Source of the DNA: Pseudoneurospora amorphoporcata
Taxonomy: Eukaryota; Ascomycota; Sordariomycetes; Sordariales; Sordariaceae
Direction of reading: 5' to 3'
DNA: 64,000 bases
Assembly: GCA_033297205.1 (NCBI GenBank)
Contig: MU859113.1
Coordinates: 1-64,000 of the forward strand
Shown here: in pieces, positions 1-10,874 of the stretch
How positions within the stretch are numbered: position 1 is the stretch's first letter
How the letters are laid out: each line of letters opens with the position of its first letter
Notes under the pieces: model-generated
What the model saw: only the letters and a program-made list of their open reading frames with translations
What the model was told of the DNA's origin: nothing
The model's database searches: none
Translations under genes and position numbers: made by a program

Positions 1-273
1 GATGATGGTGGAGGAAGCGATGCGATGCGACGATGCCTGCAAATCGCTAAGTGTAACGATGGATTACTGGACTGGTCAGTGCAGTACGAAATCTGAGTGT
101 AATAGGTTGAAATCTGGGGGCTTGGCGGGCGCGGTACGGTTTGCTGACGCCAAGAATAGGAGCGTGGAGACTTAAATGGATGCGAGCGATTTGGTTGGTT
201 CAAAAATTTTGGCGTGCATTAGCGCGCGGGAAGGGTAGGGAGTGGGTGGGGCTACAGTCTCTGAAGACTTTCT

Positions 274-985
274 CTACAGTCCGAAAAGACATTCTCTTGG
301 TAAAGGGGAGACGCCCTGCCTTTGGTTGATTCGGTAAGGGCTTCGGACCCAGTCGCCCTGGAGAAAGCGGCATTCGATGCAACGACGGTTATATCGACGG
401 AGGCCGCAAATAAGGAGCTCGGCGTCAAAGGCAATCTGGTCGGCTACGGTAGAATGTGGAATTTCTTCCCTTAGGTGGGTGGCCTCATAATGCCGCCTCT
501 GCACATGGGCAAGTAACTCAAGTTCATCTCGAACACGGGGTATAGATTCGGGATTGGATAATCCTAGCTCTTATAGCGTTATCCCATCCGTCGAGGTACC
601 ACCAATCGGCCAGACGATTGGCCTCTTTGCTGCCAGAAGGGGGCTTGCGAAGGTCGAGCCGTAGGATATTATGGTTATCGAACCTCGTATGTGGCAGGAG
701 TTTGAGGCAGCCTCCGCAAGCGTACTTATTAGACTGCCAATCCTTGGAGCTCATAGGAGGAGAAACTTGGATTGTCCTACTTCTAATCAACGGCACAATA
801 CCACCATATTCGGGAATTAGCTCAAGGGCGAGTAGGCGTTGGAGGAGGTTGGCGCGTGTTGGCCGGATCGTAGCTCGCAGAACTTGGCAGGTCTGAGCCA
901 AGTTGATCAATGAGATAGGATCAACGTATCCCAGGATAACGAGGAGAATGTCCAACGGGACATTATGCAATGGGATGACTGGCAT
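274..985 (-). pseudogene. F-box-type protein, reading frame broken by a frameshift
   Basis: The ATG at 985 opens a 153-residue frame. It starts with an F-box-like segment (LHNVPLDILLVILGYVDP, then LINLAQTCQVLRATI) and a CGGC zinc-type pair, and ends at a TGA at 524. Just before that stop lies a run of four C on the coding strand. Shifting frame by one base there gives a sensible continuation from about 530 to 274, including RRCIECRFLQGDW, a second CxxC pair. Many Neurospora F-box-like proteins carry this arrangement: an N-terminal F-box followed by two spaced CxxC motifs. I therefore read it as one gene of about 235 codons broken by a single inserted base, either a true pseudogene or an assembly error. 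An F-box would link Skp1 to a substrate for SCF ubiquitin ligase. The substrate is unknown. Confidence 0.5.
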
Positions 986-2066
986 TCTTGTCGAGGGCTC
1001 GAGGTGGGCTCAAATTGAGGAGGTAGGGTGAGGTATGGCGAGATGGCTGACGAGTTGTGTGGTTATATAGTCGAAGTGAGGAGAAAGTGCCTTCAAGGCA
1101 GAGGTTGACGCGTCAAGTGAAATGGCCAAATCTGACGACGGGCGATCTCAAATCGAGTAGGTGTTTTGTCCACCCAAGCGATCACTTGGTGTTGTAGAAG
1201 TGAGGGTCGATAAAGAAGAGCGGGATGAAATGGCTGAAGAAGAGAAGAAGCGAGAGTAGAGGTATGTTTTGAGTCACAGCTTGCCAGGTTGGCGAAGTCT
1301 GGGAATACGTGATCAAGTTCGACGCGCCGTCAAGTTGGATGGCCGCAGGCGACAGATGAAGTTGACTCAGGAAAGAGAGGCTGATGACGTGAAAGAGGGG
1401 TATCGCGATGGAGGAGAAATGAAGAGAACCCGGAAAACGAAATGCGACTGTCGATTTCTCAAATGGAAGGAACGTCAACTGATGAAGGAAAACGTACGAC
1501 TTGGAAAGAAGGTGGTGACTAACCAGTGGGAAGGGCAGGGCGTGGTTACTTGGCGCGTGGTAGTACTGTAGGTAGTGGAAGTTCTTCCTGATTGTGGAGT
1601 GACAGGGGATACAACGGCGGGGACCGTCGGGGAGATTCCGCGGACAGGGGCTAATTGATAAAGACCGTTGGACAAAGATCCGGGAAACGGGGATGCAAAA
1701 AGGTCAAGAGAATGACCAGAAAAGCCCCCTAGGGATAAACGCCAACATTGTAAAGTGAATGGGGCCGTGCATCCTTCGGTCCTGACGGGTGTGCCGGAAC
1801 TCTACGTGCAGGTAGGTCCCTTGTGTAACGGCACGGGTGCTACCACACCTGCAGGTGAAACAGAAAGATTGACACATGGGATGGATGAGATGAGGCTGAC
1901 AGCCGCTTTCTGCATACCTAGTGTAAGGTAGAGGTACGAACCACAAACAAAGATCACAATCACATACCAAACCTTGGGGAACCGAAGACAAGTAGTTAGA
2001 CCAAAAAAACTAAAATTGCTTTTCATTACACCTGGGTATAAACGCCGAAGACAAAGAAATCAAAAT
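986..2066. other. Intergenic region, no gene seen
   Basis: This stretch lies between the 5' end of the F-box gene and the 3' end of the alcohol dehydrogenase. The small open frames (for example 1182-1478 on the minus strand) show no recognisable domain and no coding-like composition. It probably holds the F-box promoter and the dehydrogenase 3' UTR. Confidence 0.5.
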
Positions 2067-3238
2067 CTAGAGCTTGGTAGCAACAGGAGTGTAGTCCTCG
2101 TTCTTGAGGACATAACGGTACCTGGGCTTGCCAGCCTCGAAATCGAGGATAGCCTGGTTGGCATCCTTCATGGAGATCTCCTTAACCCAGGGCTCGACTT
2201 TCTTCTCGACCGCGAGCCGGAACATGTCGCGGATATCCTCGGGGGAGCCGATGAGAGAACCGGTAAGCTTGATGCGGTTGAAGATGAGGGCGTACTGCTG
2301 GATCTGGGGGAGACCCTCATCGGGAGCGCCGACCTGGATGAAGATGCCGTCGAGATCGAGGAGAGAGAGGTACTCGTTGAAGGGCATGTCGCTGGAGGAG
2401 GCGGTGCAGAGAACGACGTCCAGAGAAGACCTGTTCTTGGCGAGCCACTCGGGGTCCTCAGCGGTGGCAATGAAGCCGGTAGCGCCCATGGCGAGGGCAT
2501 CCTCCTTCTTGCTGGAGCTGCGGGAGATGCAGATGATGTGGTCGGCGCCGAGGGCCTTGGCCCACATGACACCGAAGTGGCCTAGACCACCGAGGCCGAT
2601 GACGCCGACACGCTTTCCGGGGCCGACACCGTGGAACTTGAGGGGGGCGTAGGTGGTGACACCAGCGCAGAGCATGGGGGCGGCGAAAGAAGAAGGGATC
2701 TCGTCGGGAATCTTAACGGCGAAGAAGGAGGGGACACGCTGGTAGGTAGCGTAACCGCCATAGGACTTGCCGCCGTTGAGGTAGACACCGTTGTAGGTGC
2801 CGACGTGATGGACGCGGCAGTAGTTGTACTTGCCCTCGGCGCAGATCTTGCACTCCTTGTCGGTACGGTTGCGGCAGCAGTCACTCTGAGCACCGACACC
2901 AACACGGTCGCCGACCTTGATGCCGCCCTCGACCTGAGTGCCAGCACGAACGACGGTACCGACAACCTCGTGACCGGCGCAGCAGGGGTACTGGGTAGGG
3001 CCCTAGATGTATTGTCAGTATACGAACTTGATGGTTATTATCATATAGGGGGAAAACGTACCCAACCGCTACGGAGGGTGTGAATGTCAGAACCGCAGAT
3101 GCCGCAGCACTCGATCTTGATATCAATATCGGTCTCCTCCCAGGTCTTGGGCTCGAACTCGCCCCAGACCATGTTGCCCTCGGCAGAGCTCTTGTCAAGG
3201 CCGAGCCAGCCTTCAAACTTGTAATCGGTGCCCGACAT
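2067..3238 (-). CDS. Zinc-dependent NADP-type alcohol dehydrogenase (cinnamyl/ADH6-like)
   Basis: Two exons, 3062-3238 and 2067-3002, with an intron 3003-3061 (GTACGT...CTAG), encode 370 residues. The family interconverts aldehydes and alcohols in the cytosol. Catalytic-zinc ligands are C48 in CGICGSD, H70 in GHE and C171. Structural-zinc cysteines are C102, C110, C113 and C121. The cofactor fold shows GLGGLG at 195-200, followed by ISRSSSKK, whose Ser-Arg is typical of NADP(H) preference in the cinnamyl-alcohol/ADH6 branch. I chose the start at 3238 (MSGTDYKFEGW) because it aligns with the usual N-terminus. An in-frame upstream ATG at 3304 would add 22 residues of unlikely composition. A TATA box lies about 100 bp upstream. 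The physiological substrate cannot be told from sequence. Confidence 0.92.
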
Positions 3239-3339
3239 TGTATCTGGTGTTGCTGTATCTGTGATTGTGGGAGAGGTTGTGATAGGAATGTAGAAGCAGT
3301 CCAAAAGATGACCCAGAGTTCTCGGGGTCTTTTCACATC

Positions 3340-3347
3340 TTTATATA
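3340..3347 (-). promoter_or_regulatory. TATA box of the alcohol dehydrogenase gene
   Basis: TATATAAA on the minus strand, about 100 bp before the chosen ATG at 3238. The spacing suits a core promoter and supports the shorter start. Confidence 0.55.
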
Positions 3348-3464
3348 CCTAACTTGCATCTTGAAACCTGTTCTCGCTCCACCTCCGGACCGGTCTGGAA
3401 ACACCAGCACTCCATATCCATGATTTTGCCTCATGGAAGTTTCGCCGTTAGTTTTTATCGGGCC

Positions 3465-3504
3465 CGCGGGAAGCGTTCAGAGACCGCGGGAAGCGTTCAG
3501 AGAC
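3465..3504. repeat. Two perfect tandem copies of a 20-bp unit
   Basis: The unit CGCGGGAAGCGTTCAGAGAC occurs at 3465-3484 and again at 3485-3504 without mismatch. A weaker echo (GTGAAGCGTT) follows near 3528. It lies upstream of the dehydrogenase TATA box, so it could be a duplicated binding site or a simple slippage product. Confidence 0.9.
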
Positions 3505-4381
3505 CAGGGGAAACCAGGGATCCACCCCGTGAAGCGTTGGTGGTTCGCTGTGCTTGATAAGCAACAGAACGCTAGGATGCTAGCGGAGGCAAACCTCGGA
3601 GCGCTAAAGTAAAAGCTCGTCGTGTTGACGAGTTGAAGCCCTCGAATCTGTTTCAGTCTTGATGATAGGACATTCCGGTCGGCACCTTTTTCCGAGAGGC
3701 GCCTCCGACTGAAACCTGAAACTCCGGGTCAGGCACGACTTTCGTCCTAACCTCTGTCTGACCTTCGTACCATAGCGGCCATTAGCCAATGGCGCTACGG
3801 GATAACGCCTTTGTGGGCACTGTTGACGTTGAATCTTGTCTCTGGAAAGTCGGATCTGTGAATCGCAGAATCTGCCCCTTTTATCACCGGACAAGGCGGA
3901 TGGTATTGTGTCAATGCTCGAGTCAGATATCTGGTGATATGGGCTGTTTCGGATGCAACCTGAAACCCAAAGCACGTGGTAGTGAGATGCACAAAACAAT
4001 TTTTGTCGTTTATGCTCCAAGGTCGAACGGCTTGCCAAATTCGCAATGATGTGACGTCGTTAAAAGTGCAAGGATGAGGGCGGCACTTGTCTGAACAGCC
4101 GAGACACTGACAGCCACGCGACGCATGGGTAGGCCTGCGATATATAGCGGGTCTGTCCTTCTAGGGTCTGCTAGAACAGCTGCTTAAGATAAAGTGTATT
4201 ATTAATGGGAAAGCTGCTGCAGAGCTTTCTTTTCGGCGACATGCGAGATATGCCAAGTTCTGTCGATCATCGTACGTACCCTGGCCGGTCTTGGATCGCA
4301 AAGCCAAGATTGTGTTCAAGCAACATCTTTGTCGACCCTGTCGGAGAGTATAATGTCAAGACAGCCAACAACGTCCATGAT
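3505..4381. other. Intergenic region, no gene seen
   Basis: This is the interval between the dehydrogenase promoter and the 3' end of the second F-box gene. A 144-codon minus-strand frame (3604-4038) has no recognisable motif. An imperfect palindrome is centred near 3785 (CCATAGCG...CGCTACGG arms). I see no RNA gene. Confidence 0.45.
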
Positions 4382-5560
4382 TTAAAAGATCATTGACCTC
4401 GGTACAAGCGCGCCAGGTGTTTGGGACACGGCAGTCGACGACGGCGATTCTAGTCTTTGACGCTCAAGCAGGCGAAGTTCTCGTTCGTGCTGATCCGCAG
4501 GCACATACACCCACTTCTGCTCGTCCTTGATCCAACTTCGTGATGGCATGAATACCTCGAGCATGTCATAGTTGTCGCGATTGTAGGGGAAGTCGACGGT
4601 GGGAGGACCGCTTCGGTCGAGAAAGGCATCGGTACCGCTGGCGACATCCGAGGGCGTCATGCGGAAGCGAGATCGTCTGTTGCCTTGATTGGCAGTGTTT
4701 CGGCGAATGGACCGGGTGATGGACGTCAAATGCGCTTGCAGCAACCTCACATACCACAGCTGGCTGTGCAGGGCCTTGACAACCACCTGGGCATGCTCCG
4801 CGACGAGTTTCTTGTTCCAATCCGGGTCGGCACCACGAGGGATGGTGGGGATTTGCACGCCGCTGTCCAGGTGATCCTGCCAGTGGGCGAAATCGACAAT
4901 GATGCAAAGAAAGATCCAGCGGAGACGGCAGGTATAGCAGAAGCAGACAAGGGACGGGTCAGGGGACTGGACGTGTTTATAGTTGGCATTGACTCTTCTA
5001 GGGCTGAGGGCATCGCCGTAGGCTTCGTTGAGTGCGCGGCGGGCGTTTTCGTCGAGATCCTGGGCCAGGACAGGAAGACGGAAGCATTTGGAAATGGAGG
5101 GGTAGCGCCATGCTATGATGTCGCGGGTGATGAGGTGTTCTTGGGAAAGGATAAAGTCTCGAAGCGACTTGCTGACACGACAGACCACAAACAGCTCTCT
5201 GGGTTCGAGGAGGGTGATGATCGAGTACAGGAGCTCATATGGGAGGTCGAGCATGCCTCTGGGCGGCACGGTCGAGGCACGTTTCGCTTCCTTCTTTTCG
5301 CGTCTCTTTTGCTTTCTATCCGTCTTTTTCGAGTGCAACGGTATGGCTTGGGTAAGGTCGACAAGTGGCTCGAGTTCGTCGGCGTCGGCAGCATCTTCGT
5401 ACAGAACGGTGGCCTTCACCTTTGTTTTGGCGCTATTGTTGGCGGCGGTGTTGGTGTTGGTGATATCTGGTGGCCCCGCAGCATTTACAGCGCTCGCATC
5501 GCTCAAGGTGGAACTCCGCGAGTGGCGACCAGATCGCGATATTGATGTCGTGGTGGGCAT
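4382..5560 (-). CDS. F-box domain protein
   Basis: A single exon encodes 392 residues. The frame extends upstream without an ATG, so the ATG at 5560 (MPTTTSISRS) is the start. Residues 1-60 are low-complexity Ser/Thr/Ala. A basic patch (KKTDRKQKRREKKEAKR) at about 78-95 could be a nuclear localisation signal. The F-box covers about 104-140 (LDLPYELLYSIITLLEPREL followed by VCRVSKSLRDFI). A cysteine pair follows (VCFCYTCRLRW), and the C-terminus holds WIKDEQKWVYVPADQ. It is likely an SCF ubiquitin-ligase adaptor. The substrate is unknown. No intron is evident. Confidence 0.75.
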   Translation of the reverse strand: MPTTTSISRSGRHSRSSTLSDASAVNAAGPPDITNTNTAANNSAKTKVKATVLYEDAADADELEPLVDLTQAIPLHSKKTDRKQKRREKKEAKRASTVPPRGMLDLPYELLYSIITLLEPRELFVVCRVSKSLRDFILSQEHLITRDIIAWRYPSISKCFRLPVLAQDLDENARRALNEAYGDALSPRRVNANYKHVQSPDPSLVCFCYTCRLRWIFLCIIVDFAHWQDHLDSGVQIPTIPRGADPDWNKKLVAEHAQVVVKALHSQLWYVRLLQAHLTSITRSIRRNTANQGNRRSRFRMTPSDVASGTDAFLDRSGPPTVDFPYNRDNYDMLEVFMPSRSWIKDEQKWVYVPADQHERELRLLERQRLESPSSTAVSQTPGALVPRSMIF

Positions 5561-6316
5561 TGTGAAACGTGAAAAGAAAACATTAAAAGACAAACCCTCG
5601 TGATACAGAGCCCGAGTGGCTGAAGAAAGGATACATGGGGAATGGAACGCAAGTGCAACAAGTTTGGGGAAGCTGGCGCGAGGGAAGGAACGAGCTGGTG
5701 TCTAGCTGGACAGCTTTCCAGTGATGCCGGGCGCCGAGGAAGGAACTGGGGCAGCTACAGCCTACAGCTTCCATTAGGTTCCCGCAGGATCCTGCTACCG
5801 AGCCTTATCGATACGTGATAAGTTGCTGATAAGAGCGCTGGCGGGCCGACAAAGCGGACGGGATTCGCACGGTCATAAATGCCAGTTGGCACAGCATTCT
5901 GGCGGCCCGGCTGCTCGTTCGTACCTTCCGCTGCATCGAGCATCGAGCTTGGAGCTTCAGTTCTTGACCAAATCGGCAGTCAGTCAACCCTCATCGTGAC
6001 TTCCACTTCTTCTCTCCATGGCCGCATCAACTTCTGCCTGATCAACCTTTTCCTTCTTCAGACAACTGACAGTGAAAATTTCGTCTCCGGTTCCCGAACA
6101 ATGCCCGGATACCAGTCATCAATCAGCGCTCCACGTCCAATATGGAATCATCATGGTAGAATCCAATGGCTACATTAGCCTGTATCGTCAACCAAACCCT
6201 CACCGGCTCATCCAAACAACGACAAGCCATGTCCCCTTTATATAGGAGGCTGAAGCAAGTGCTTCCCACTTCAAACACACGATAACTCCTCTCTCTTGTT
6301 CACTACAGTTGCTACA
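5561..6316. other. Intergenic region between divergent genes
   Basis: This is the shared upstream region of the minus-strand F-box gene and the plus-strand secreted-protein pseudogene. It carries two GATAAG motifs near 5816-5833 and a TTTATATAGG TATA-like box near 6238, about 78 bp before the pseudogene ATG. I see no coding sequence. Confidence 0.45.
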
Positions 6317-8052
6317 ATGGCCTTCCTCAGCTTACTTCTCCTAGGCCTTGGTGTCTTTTTTCCGAGAGCATGGTCTTCCTCCATCATCGACAGTGGCCAA
6401 TATTACCGTGGTGACCCTTCGGAAGGCGGACCAGTAACTCCTCAGAGCTGTACAGAGGCATCCTTCACCAGTCCGCGCTGGGGCATCTACCGTGAACGGG
6501 TCCAGTGGTGGCTCACAGGGCGACATCCGTTTCTTGACCGTCAACTCTGCAACCAATTGCACGGAACATCGAGCTCGATCCAAAGGGACTAGACGCCCTC
6601 GACATATGGCATGACTGCGACATCCCCAACCTCAAGTTCTACTTCAATCTCACCAGCTTTGATATGCGGTTGCGAGGGACCTGGCTTTGTGACAACACAA
6701 CTGGCTTCACCTTCACTGCACAAGGTGTCTGGGAGCAGCCACTGATTCAAGGATGTCTGGATGACTGGCAAGCACCAAGAGGCGAGGAGACTTTGTGTAT
6801 TATGGGGAACTCACAAGTCTGGGGAAGTCTGACCACCCCAGTCCAGATCCAGCCCCAACTTCCCATACGCCCTTACACTCCATCTGAGCTGCCTGGACGC
6901 TTTGTGGACAGATCTTGGGACCCTCAGTGGCTCGTTGAGAACCTCGTTTATCGGAACTATTCATCCATCTCCGGTGGGAATAGCACACAAGAGACCCAGT
7001 GACTCACATTTGAAGTGACTAACATTTCGAATGAGAAAAGGTCCCAGTGTCACGTCACCAGCCTTGGAAACTACACCAGCGCAGATGGATCTACACCATG
7101 GATTCCTTGTCAAGCCATCGACCCCGATGAAAAGCTCAGTGTGATGCTTGCGGTACAAAGCGGCATCCTGGGTGTTAGACAGGATTGGAACTGTTTGGAT
7201 GGCATCCAAGGCATTGAGCCGTATGTGACGCCCCAGAGCCAACCACCATGGCCACTGCTGACGAACTCTTCTACAGAAACCATTACAGCGGAACTGGCTT
7301 CCTGCCCCTGATCCTCACCTGCAGAGCTCTTACGAACCAAACGATCCGAACCCTCCGTGGCCGTGTCTCAAGACCGAAAACCCCCAACCCATTTCGGTGC
7401 ACCATACCTACAACTAACTTCACAGGCTACGAGGCCAGCCAGTTGCCCGTCATGCCTCATACACCCTACACAAGAAGCTGCACCATTGGCTCCGTCACTA
7501 ATACATCATCCCTTATCGTTCGTGGATATGACATCAGAACCGAGACCATACTAAGACCCAGCAAGTCCAAAACGGTGACTAGAACTTTTGACTTGTACAA
7601 CCCTGGATCCGGTGACATCTACAGGCTGCATGGACTTCAGATTCAAGACGATGCTGCTTGGCATGAATGCACCCTGGCCCCCACAGAATCAGGAGAGCAA
7701 CAGCCACTCCCTTGGCAACTATATCATTGCGAGTACCGTTTCGGCCCCGGGCATCGCGACGTCGCCTTCAAGCTCAATTGGGCATGTGATGATCGTGACC
7801 GCTTGCATCCGGTAGGTGCCCTTATCTCAGCTTCTGTCTTCAAAACTTATTCTGACTCGTTGCGCTGCCCAGGTACTGTTTGCTACAACGGCAAACTCGA
7901 AACTGCCCGCCCAAGACTGCTTTGAGTGGAGAACCCAACAAGGGGTTAGCAGCTCATGTCGCTTGCCGGAATTCTCAATACCCATTGAGTCGCTGAGTTG
8001 GTCATCACTTTCTTCTTCCATGGAGAGGGGCCCGACCTTGCCTTGGGTTTAA
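6317..8052 (+). pseudogene. Decayed gene for a secreted, cysteine-containing protein
   Basis: The ATG at 6317 opens a good signal peptide (MAFLSLLLLGLGVFF). Coding-like text then continues through all three frames. One frame gives SFTSPRWGIY to about 6490; a second gives NGSSGGSQGDIRFLTVNS to about 6560; a third runs to 7311 (WLCDNTTGFTFTAQGVWEQP) across an in-frame TGA at 7000-7002. After that the frame shifts again near 7310 and 7412 (YEPNDPNPPWPCLKTENP, then YTRSCTIGSVTNTSS). A plausible intron at 7812-7872 (GTAGGT, CTGAC branch, CCCAG) joins to LPAQDCFEW, ending at 8052. Cysteines, N-glycosylation sequons and the TATA box indicate a former extracellular protein of about 500-560 residues. 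I do not recognise the family. It could be two adjacent dead genes instead of one. Confidence 0.55.
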
Positions 8053-10001
8053 GGCTCTTCTGTGCCTTGCTGGAGAGCCATCCTTCGCCTTGTCCAGCTT
8101 TCCACGCTCAGCATCTCCTCTCGAAGGTCTTCAACACCTTCACCCTTTTACGGCTTTAACCCCTTTTTTGTGCGGATAAAGCATCGCCTCATCCGTTTTA
8201 CTCTCTGGCAAAGTCTGGCACCATGTCCGGCGATTGGCTACAACCCCACGGCCCGGACGGCGGATTAACCGCCGTGTTTATAAAGACGAGCTCATCGGGG
8301 TTGCAGTCGAACTGGCTAGATGCGGAGTCTGGAAAGTGATGAAAGAGTCTGGAGTGGTGAGGAAGGAACAAAAGGGAGCAACCAACAGGTACTTATCTGA
8401 CGGCCCCTGTCGAGCAAAGAAGAGCAATGTCAATCTTCACTGCCTGTGAGACCTATCGCAATCAGTCATGCAATCACGTATTTGCCCGAGCTCGGAGCTA
8501 GAGGATTGCAATACTGGAGTGCAGTCGTTTTTGAGCATGTGATCGCGGACTGCTGTGGGAATGGTAGCTTCAAGCTGGAACGAGGGAGCGAACATCATGT
8601 TACGGCCTCCACACTTGGCAAAGGCGTGATAAGGGATTGGGCCATCGTCGTCTTATCTGATATCCTTCGGAGAGCGGTCATAATTCCGAGCTTGCCACTC
8701 AGGTGCGCAATCGCCTTCATTGGCTGTCACTATAACACTGGAAGGACTTGTGTGTGATTAAAGTATCGGTGCTTGAGAACCTCTATGGTCTATGCGCGTC
8801 TCCAAAGATTGACTATCACAAAAGCACATCGTCATCGACAGGAGATAAGCGCGGCGGTTTCTCGGTAATGTGGCTCAGTTCTCTTATTCTCATGATAACG
8901 ACGTTCAATGCCTGGAAAAGACATTACGCAGCCTGTCATCCATTCGAAACCGCCCACTCGACCACGAATAAGCAAAGCCCAAAAGCTGGGGACTGGGGAA
9001 GGCTGAAAAGCTTAAAGGGTTAAAGCTTAAAAGGCCAAGGCCGCCAGCCTCGCACCACTATCGCCTAAATAAGCGAATCCCTTACTCTCAAGGTCCCAAA
9101 GGGGAACCTCCGCTCCCAATTTGAGAACCTTGGGGTCCTGAAACGTCATTCATCTGCACTCGTCTTCATGGCGTGCTCATGGGTGTCCCTTTGGCACTCC
9201 CGGACTTCCCGCCGTCAACCCACAGCCCTCTGGGGTAAAAGGCTCCACATGTAGGAACGATTTGACGATCATCGGCCAAGCCGTTTTGCAGATCAGCACT
9301 TTTGACATAACAGTTTTGACACCGTCCAACTACCGGCTGACAGGTGCAACTCTACATATGCACGAACCCGTCAATGGTCGACAGGGATTTACGCCAGCCG
9401 CTACGATCAACTTAAAGATGTTCTTTGAGCATCCAAGTAGGCTTAAGATCTTCTTGATCTTCTCATGATCAACTAAGGGGGGATTGCTCTTTATATTTTG
9501 GGAAGGGTCAAACATAACCCCTTTTCCTTTTCTGACTGGATATTCCCTGGAATGAGGCAACTCGTACACTGAGCAGAATGGCGAGCTGATGGGTTGGAAA
9601 GCGAACAACAAGGGAGAGAGAGCTTTGCCTCAAGTGGCTTGTTCACGATAAGTCCACAAACGCAAAACATTCAAAGCTCACATGAACGTTCTTCGGATTC
9701 CCTGCGGTGTTTGATGTCCGTTGTTATGGACCAAAGCCGTTACCATCGCCGATTTCGGACAGATCTGGGTACTCTTCCCTTTGCCAGTCACAGCACTCAA
9801 CAAAGCTTGAAACACACACCGAAGATGATCAACAATGCTAAGAGCGGTTTCCACCCGATGGAGAACACCAAGACTTCATCACCGCATCCATTCCGTGTTG
9901 ATTTCTCCTGAGGCTGTACCTTGATGGCCCGGTCCCGAGTCAATGATGGCAAACATGCGCAGTTGTCCTACAAGCTGTAAATGGATCCCCTTTGTTAGAC
10001 C
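8053..10001. other. Long intergenic region upstream of the synthetase-like gene
   Basis: No convincing gene is visible. Short frames have no domain signal. There is a perfect 7-bp inverted repeat (ACGGCGG, 5-bp spacer, CCGCCGT) at 8257-8275 and short AT-rich repeats around AAAGCTTAAAGG near 9006-9034. The region probably holds regulatory sequence for the gene starting at 10875. Confidence 0.45.
8257..8275. promoter_or_regulatory. CGG/CCG inverted repeat, possible Zn2Cys6 factor site
   Basis: ACGGCGG ATTAA CCGCCGT is a perfect palindrome with a 5-bp centre. Paired CGG/CCG half-sites are the classic target of fungal binuclear zinc-cluster regulators. It lies about 2.6 kb upstream of the next start codon, so its function is speculative. 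Confidence 0.3.
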
Positions 10002-10344
10002 CAGTACTTCACACAAATCAAATCAAATCAAATCAAATCTGGGGTCTGATTTGCTTTATTCAGAAACGACCATACGAAAATCGTATCTCGTTGTCCGGTC
10101 AAAGTACGACATTTCATCAATGCTCTTACATTTGCACCCGAGATTCTGCAGCAAAAGTTACACTATACGAGCCGGAGAGGTATGTGCAGCAAAAATCTTA
10201 TGTGTTACTGACGAAACAAATCCAACAAATCAAATATGGCATCACATTTGCGTTGATTTGACTGCCTTTTTACCCGTATTTGATTTACTAACCAGAGGGC
10301 AGACTTGCTTTGCGTTACTAAGATTTGATTTGTTTGAACTACTG
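10002..10344. mobile_element. Non-autonomous hAT-type miniature element (MITE)
   Basis: The 343-bp element has terminal inverted repeats starting CAGTA(C/G)TTCA(C/A)ACAAAT and matching at 21 of 23 positions. It is flanked by a perfect 8-bp direct repeat GTTAGACC (9994-10001 and 10345-10352). CAG-type ends and 8-bp target duplications are diagnostic of the hAT superfamily. The interior is AT-rich, begins with about five copies of CAAAT, and encodes no transposase, so mobility would need a transposase from elsewhere. The intact duplication suggests a fairly recent insertion. Confidence 0.85.
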
Positions 10345-10352
10345 GTTAGACC

Positions 10353-10874
10353 CCAGCAACCGGGCAAGACGCCAGCCAAGAGTCAAAGCCAAGATGGTGA
10401 TGAGCGGTTCTTGGCTCCACTCTACCTGGGCTCGTCGGCGGTCTTGGGATGAAGACAACTTGAAGCGTACCAAAGCCAAGATTAGACAATCTTCCTCAGC
10501 TCGTGGAGTACGGTTACAGTTTCACGGTGGAACATGGAGAAGAAGATGGCGCGGAAGACGATGTTTTCTCGCTTAAACTTGGGTATATCTACTCCATCAT
10601 CGCTTCCTCGTTGGAAATGTCGGTCTCGGTATCTCGTGTTCAGAGTCCAGATCACTCCACGACTTGTTAGAGCTGTCTAACACTTCACTCCTTTCGCCAA
10701 ACATTCTCTTCGATCACCTATCCGCCTGGTGATATTCTCTTCACCGCTGCTCTACAGTCTTCGTTCATCAGTGACTCACCGTGAACATCCTATTCCCGGC
10801 CGAGCTGCTCAACATCAGATCTTGCCATCCGAGATATCGACGACCAGGGTGATTATCTGTTACCAATCATCATC
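10353..10874. other. Proximal upstream region of the synthetase-like gene
   Basis: This runs from the hAT-type insertion to the start codon. I see no gene and no clear TATA box. The last 150 bp is pyrimidine-rich, as expected of a fungal 5' leader. The MITE ends 530 bp before the ATG and could influence expression. Confidence 0.4.

Noticed and set aside
3239..3304. Upstream ATG at 3304 as start of the alcohol dehydrogenase
   Set aside because: It would add a Thr/Pro-rich leader not expected in this cytosolic family, and the TATA box would then lie only about 36 bp from the ATG.
3604..4038. 144-codon minus-strand frame between the dehydrogenase and the F-box gene
   Set aside because: No recognisable motif; overlaps an imperfect palindrome and other random frames.
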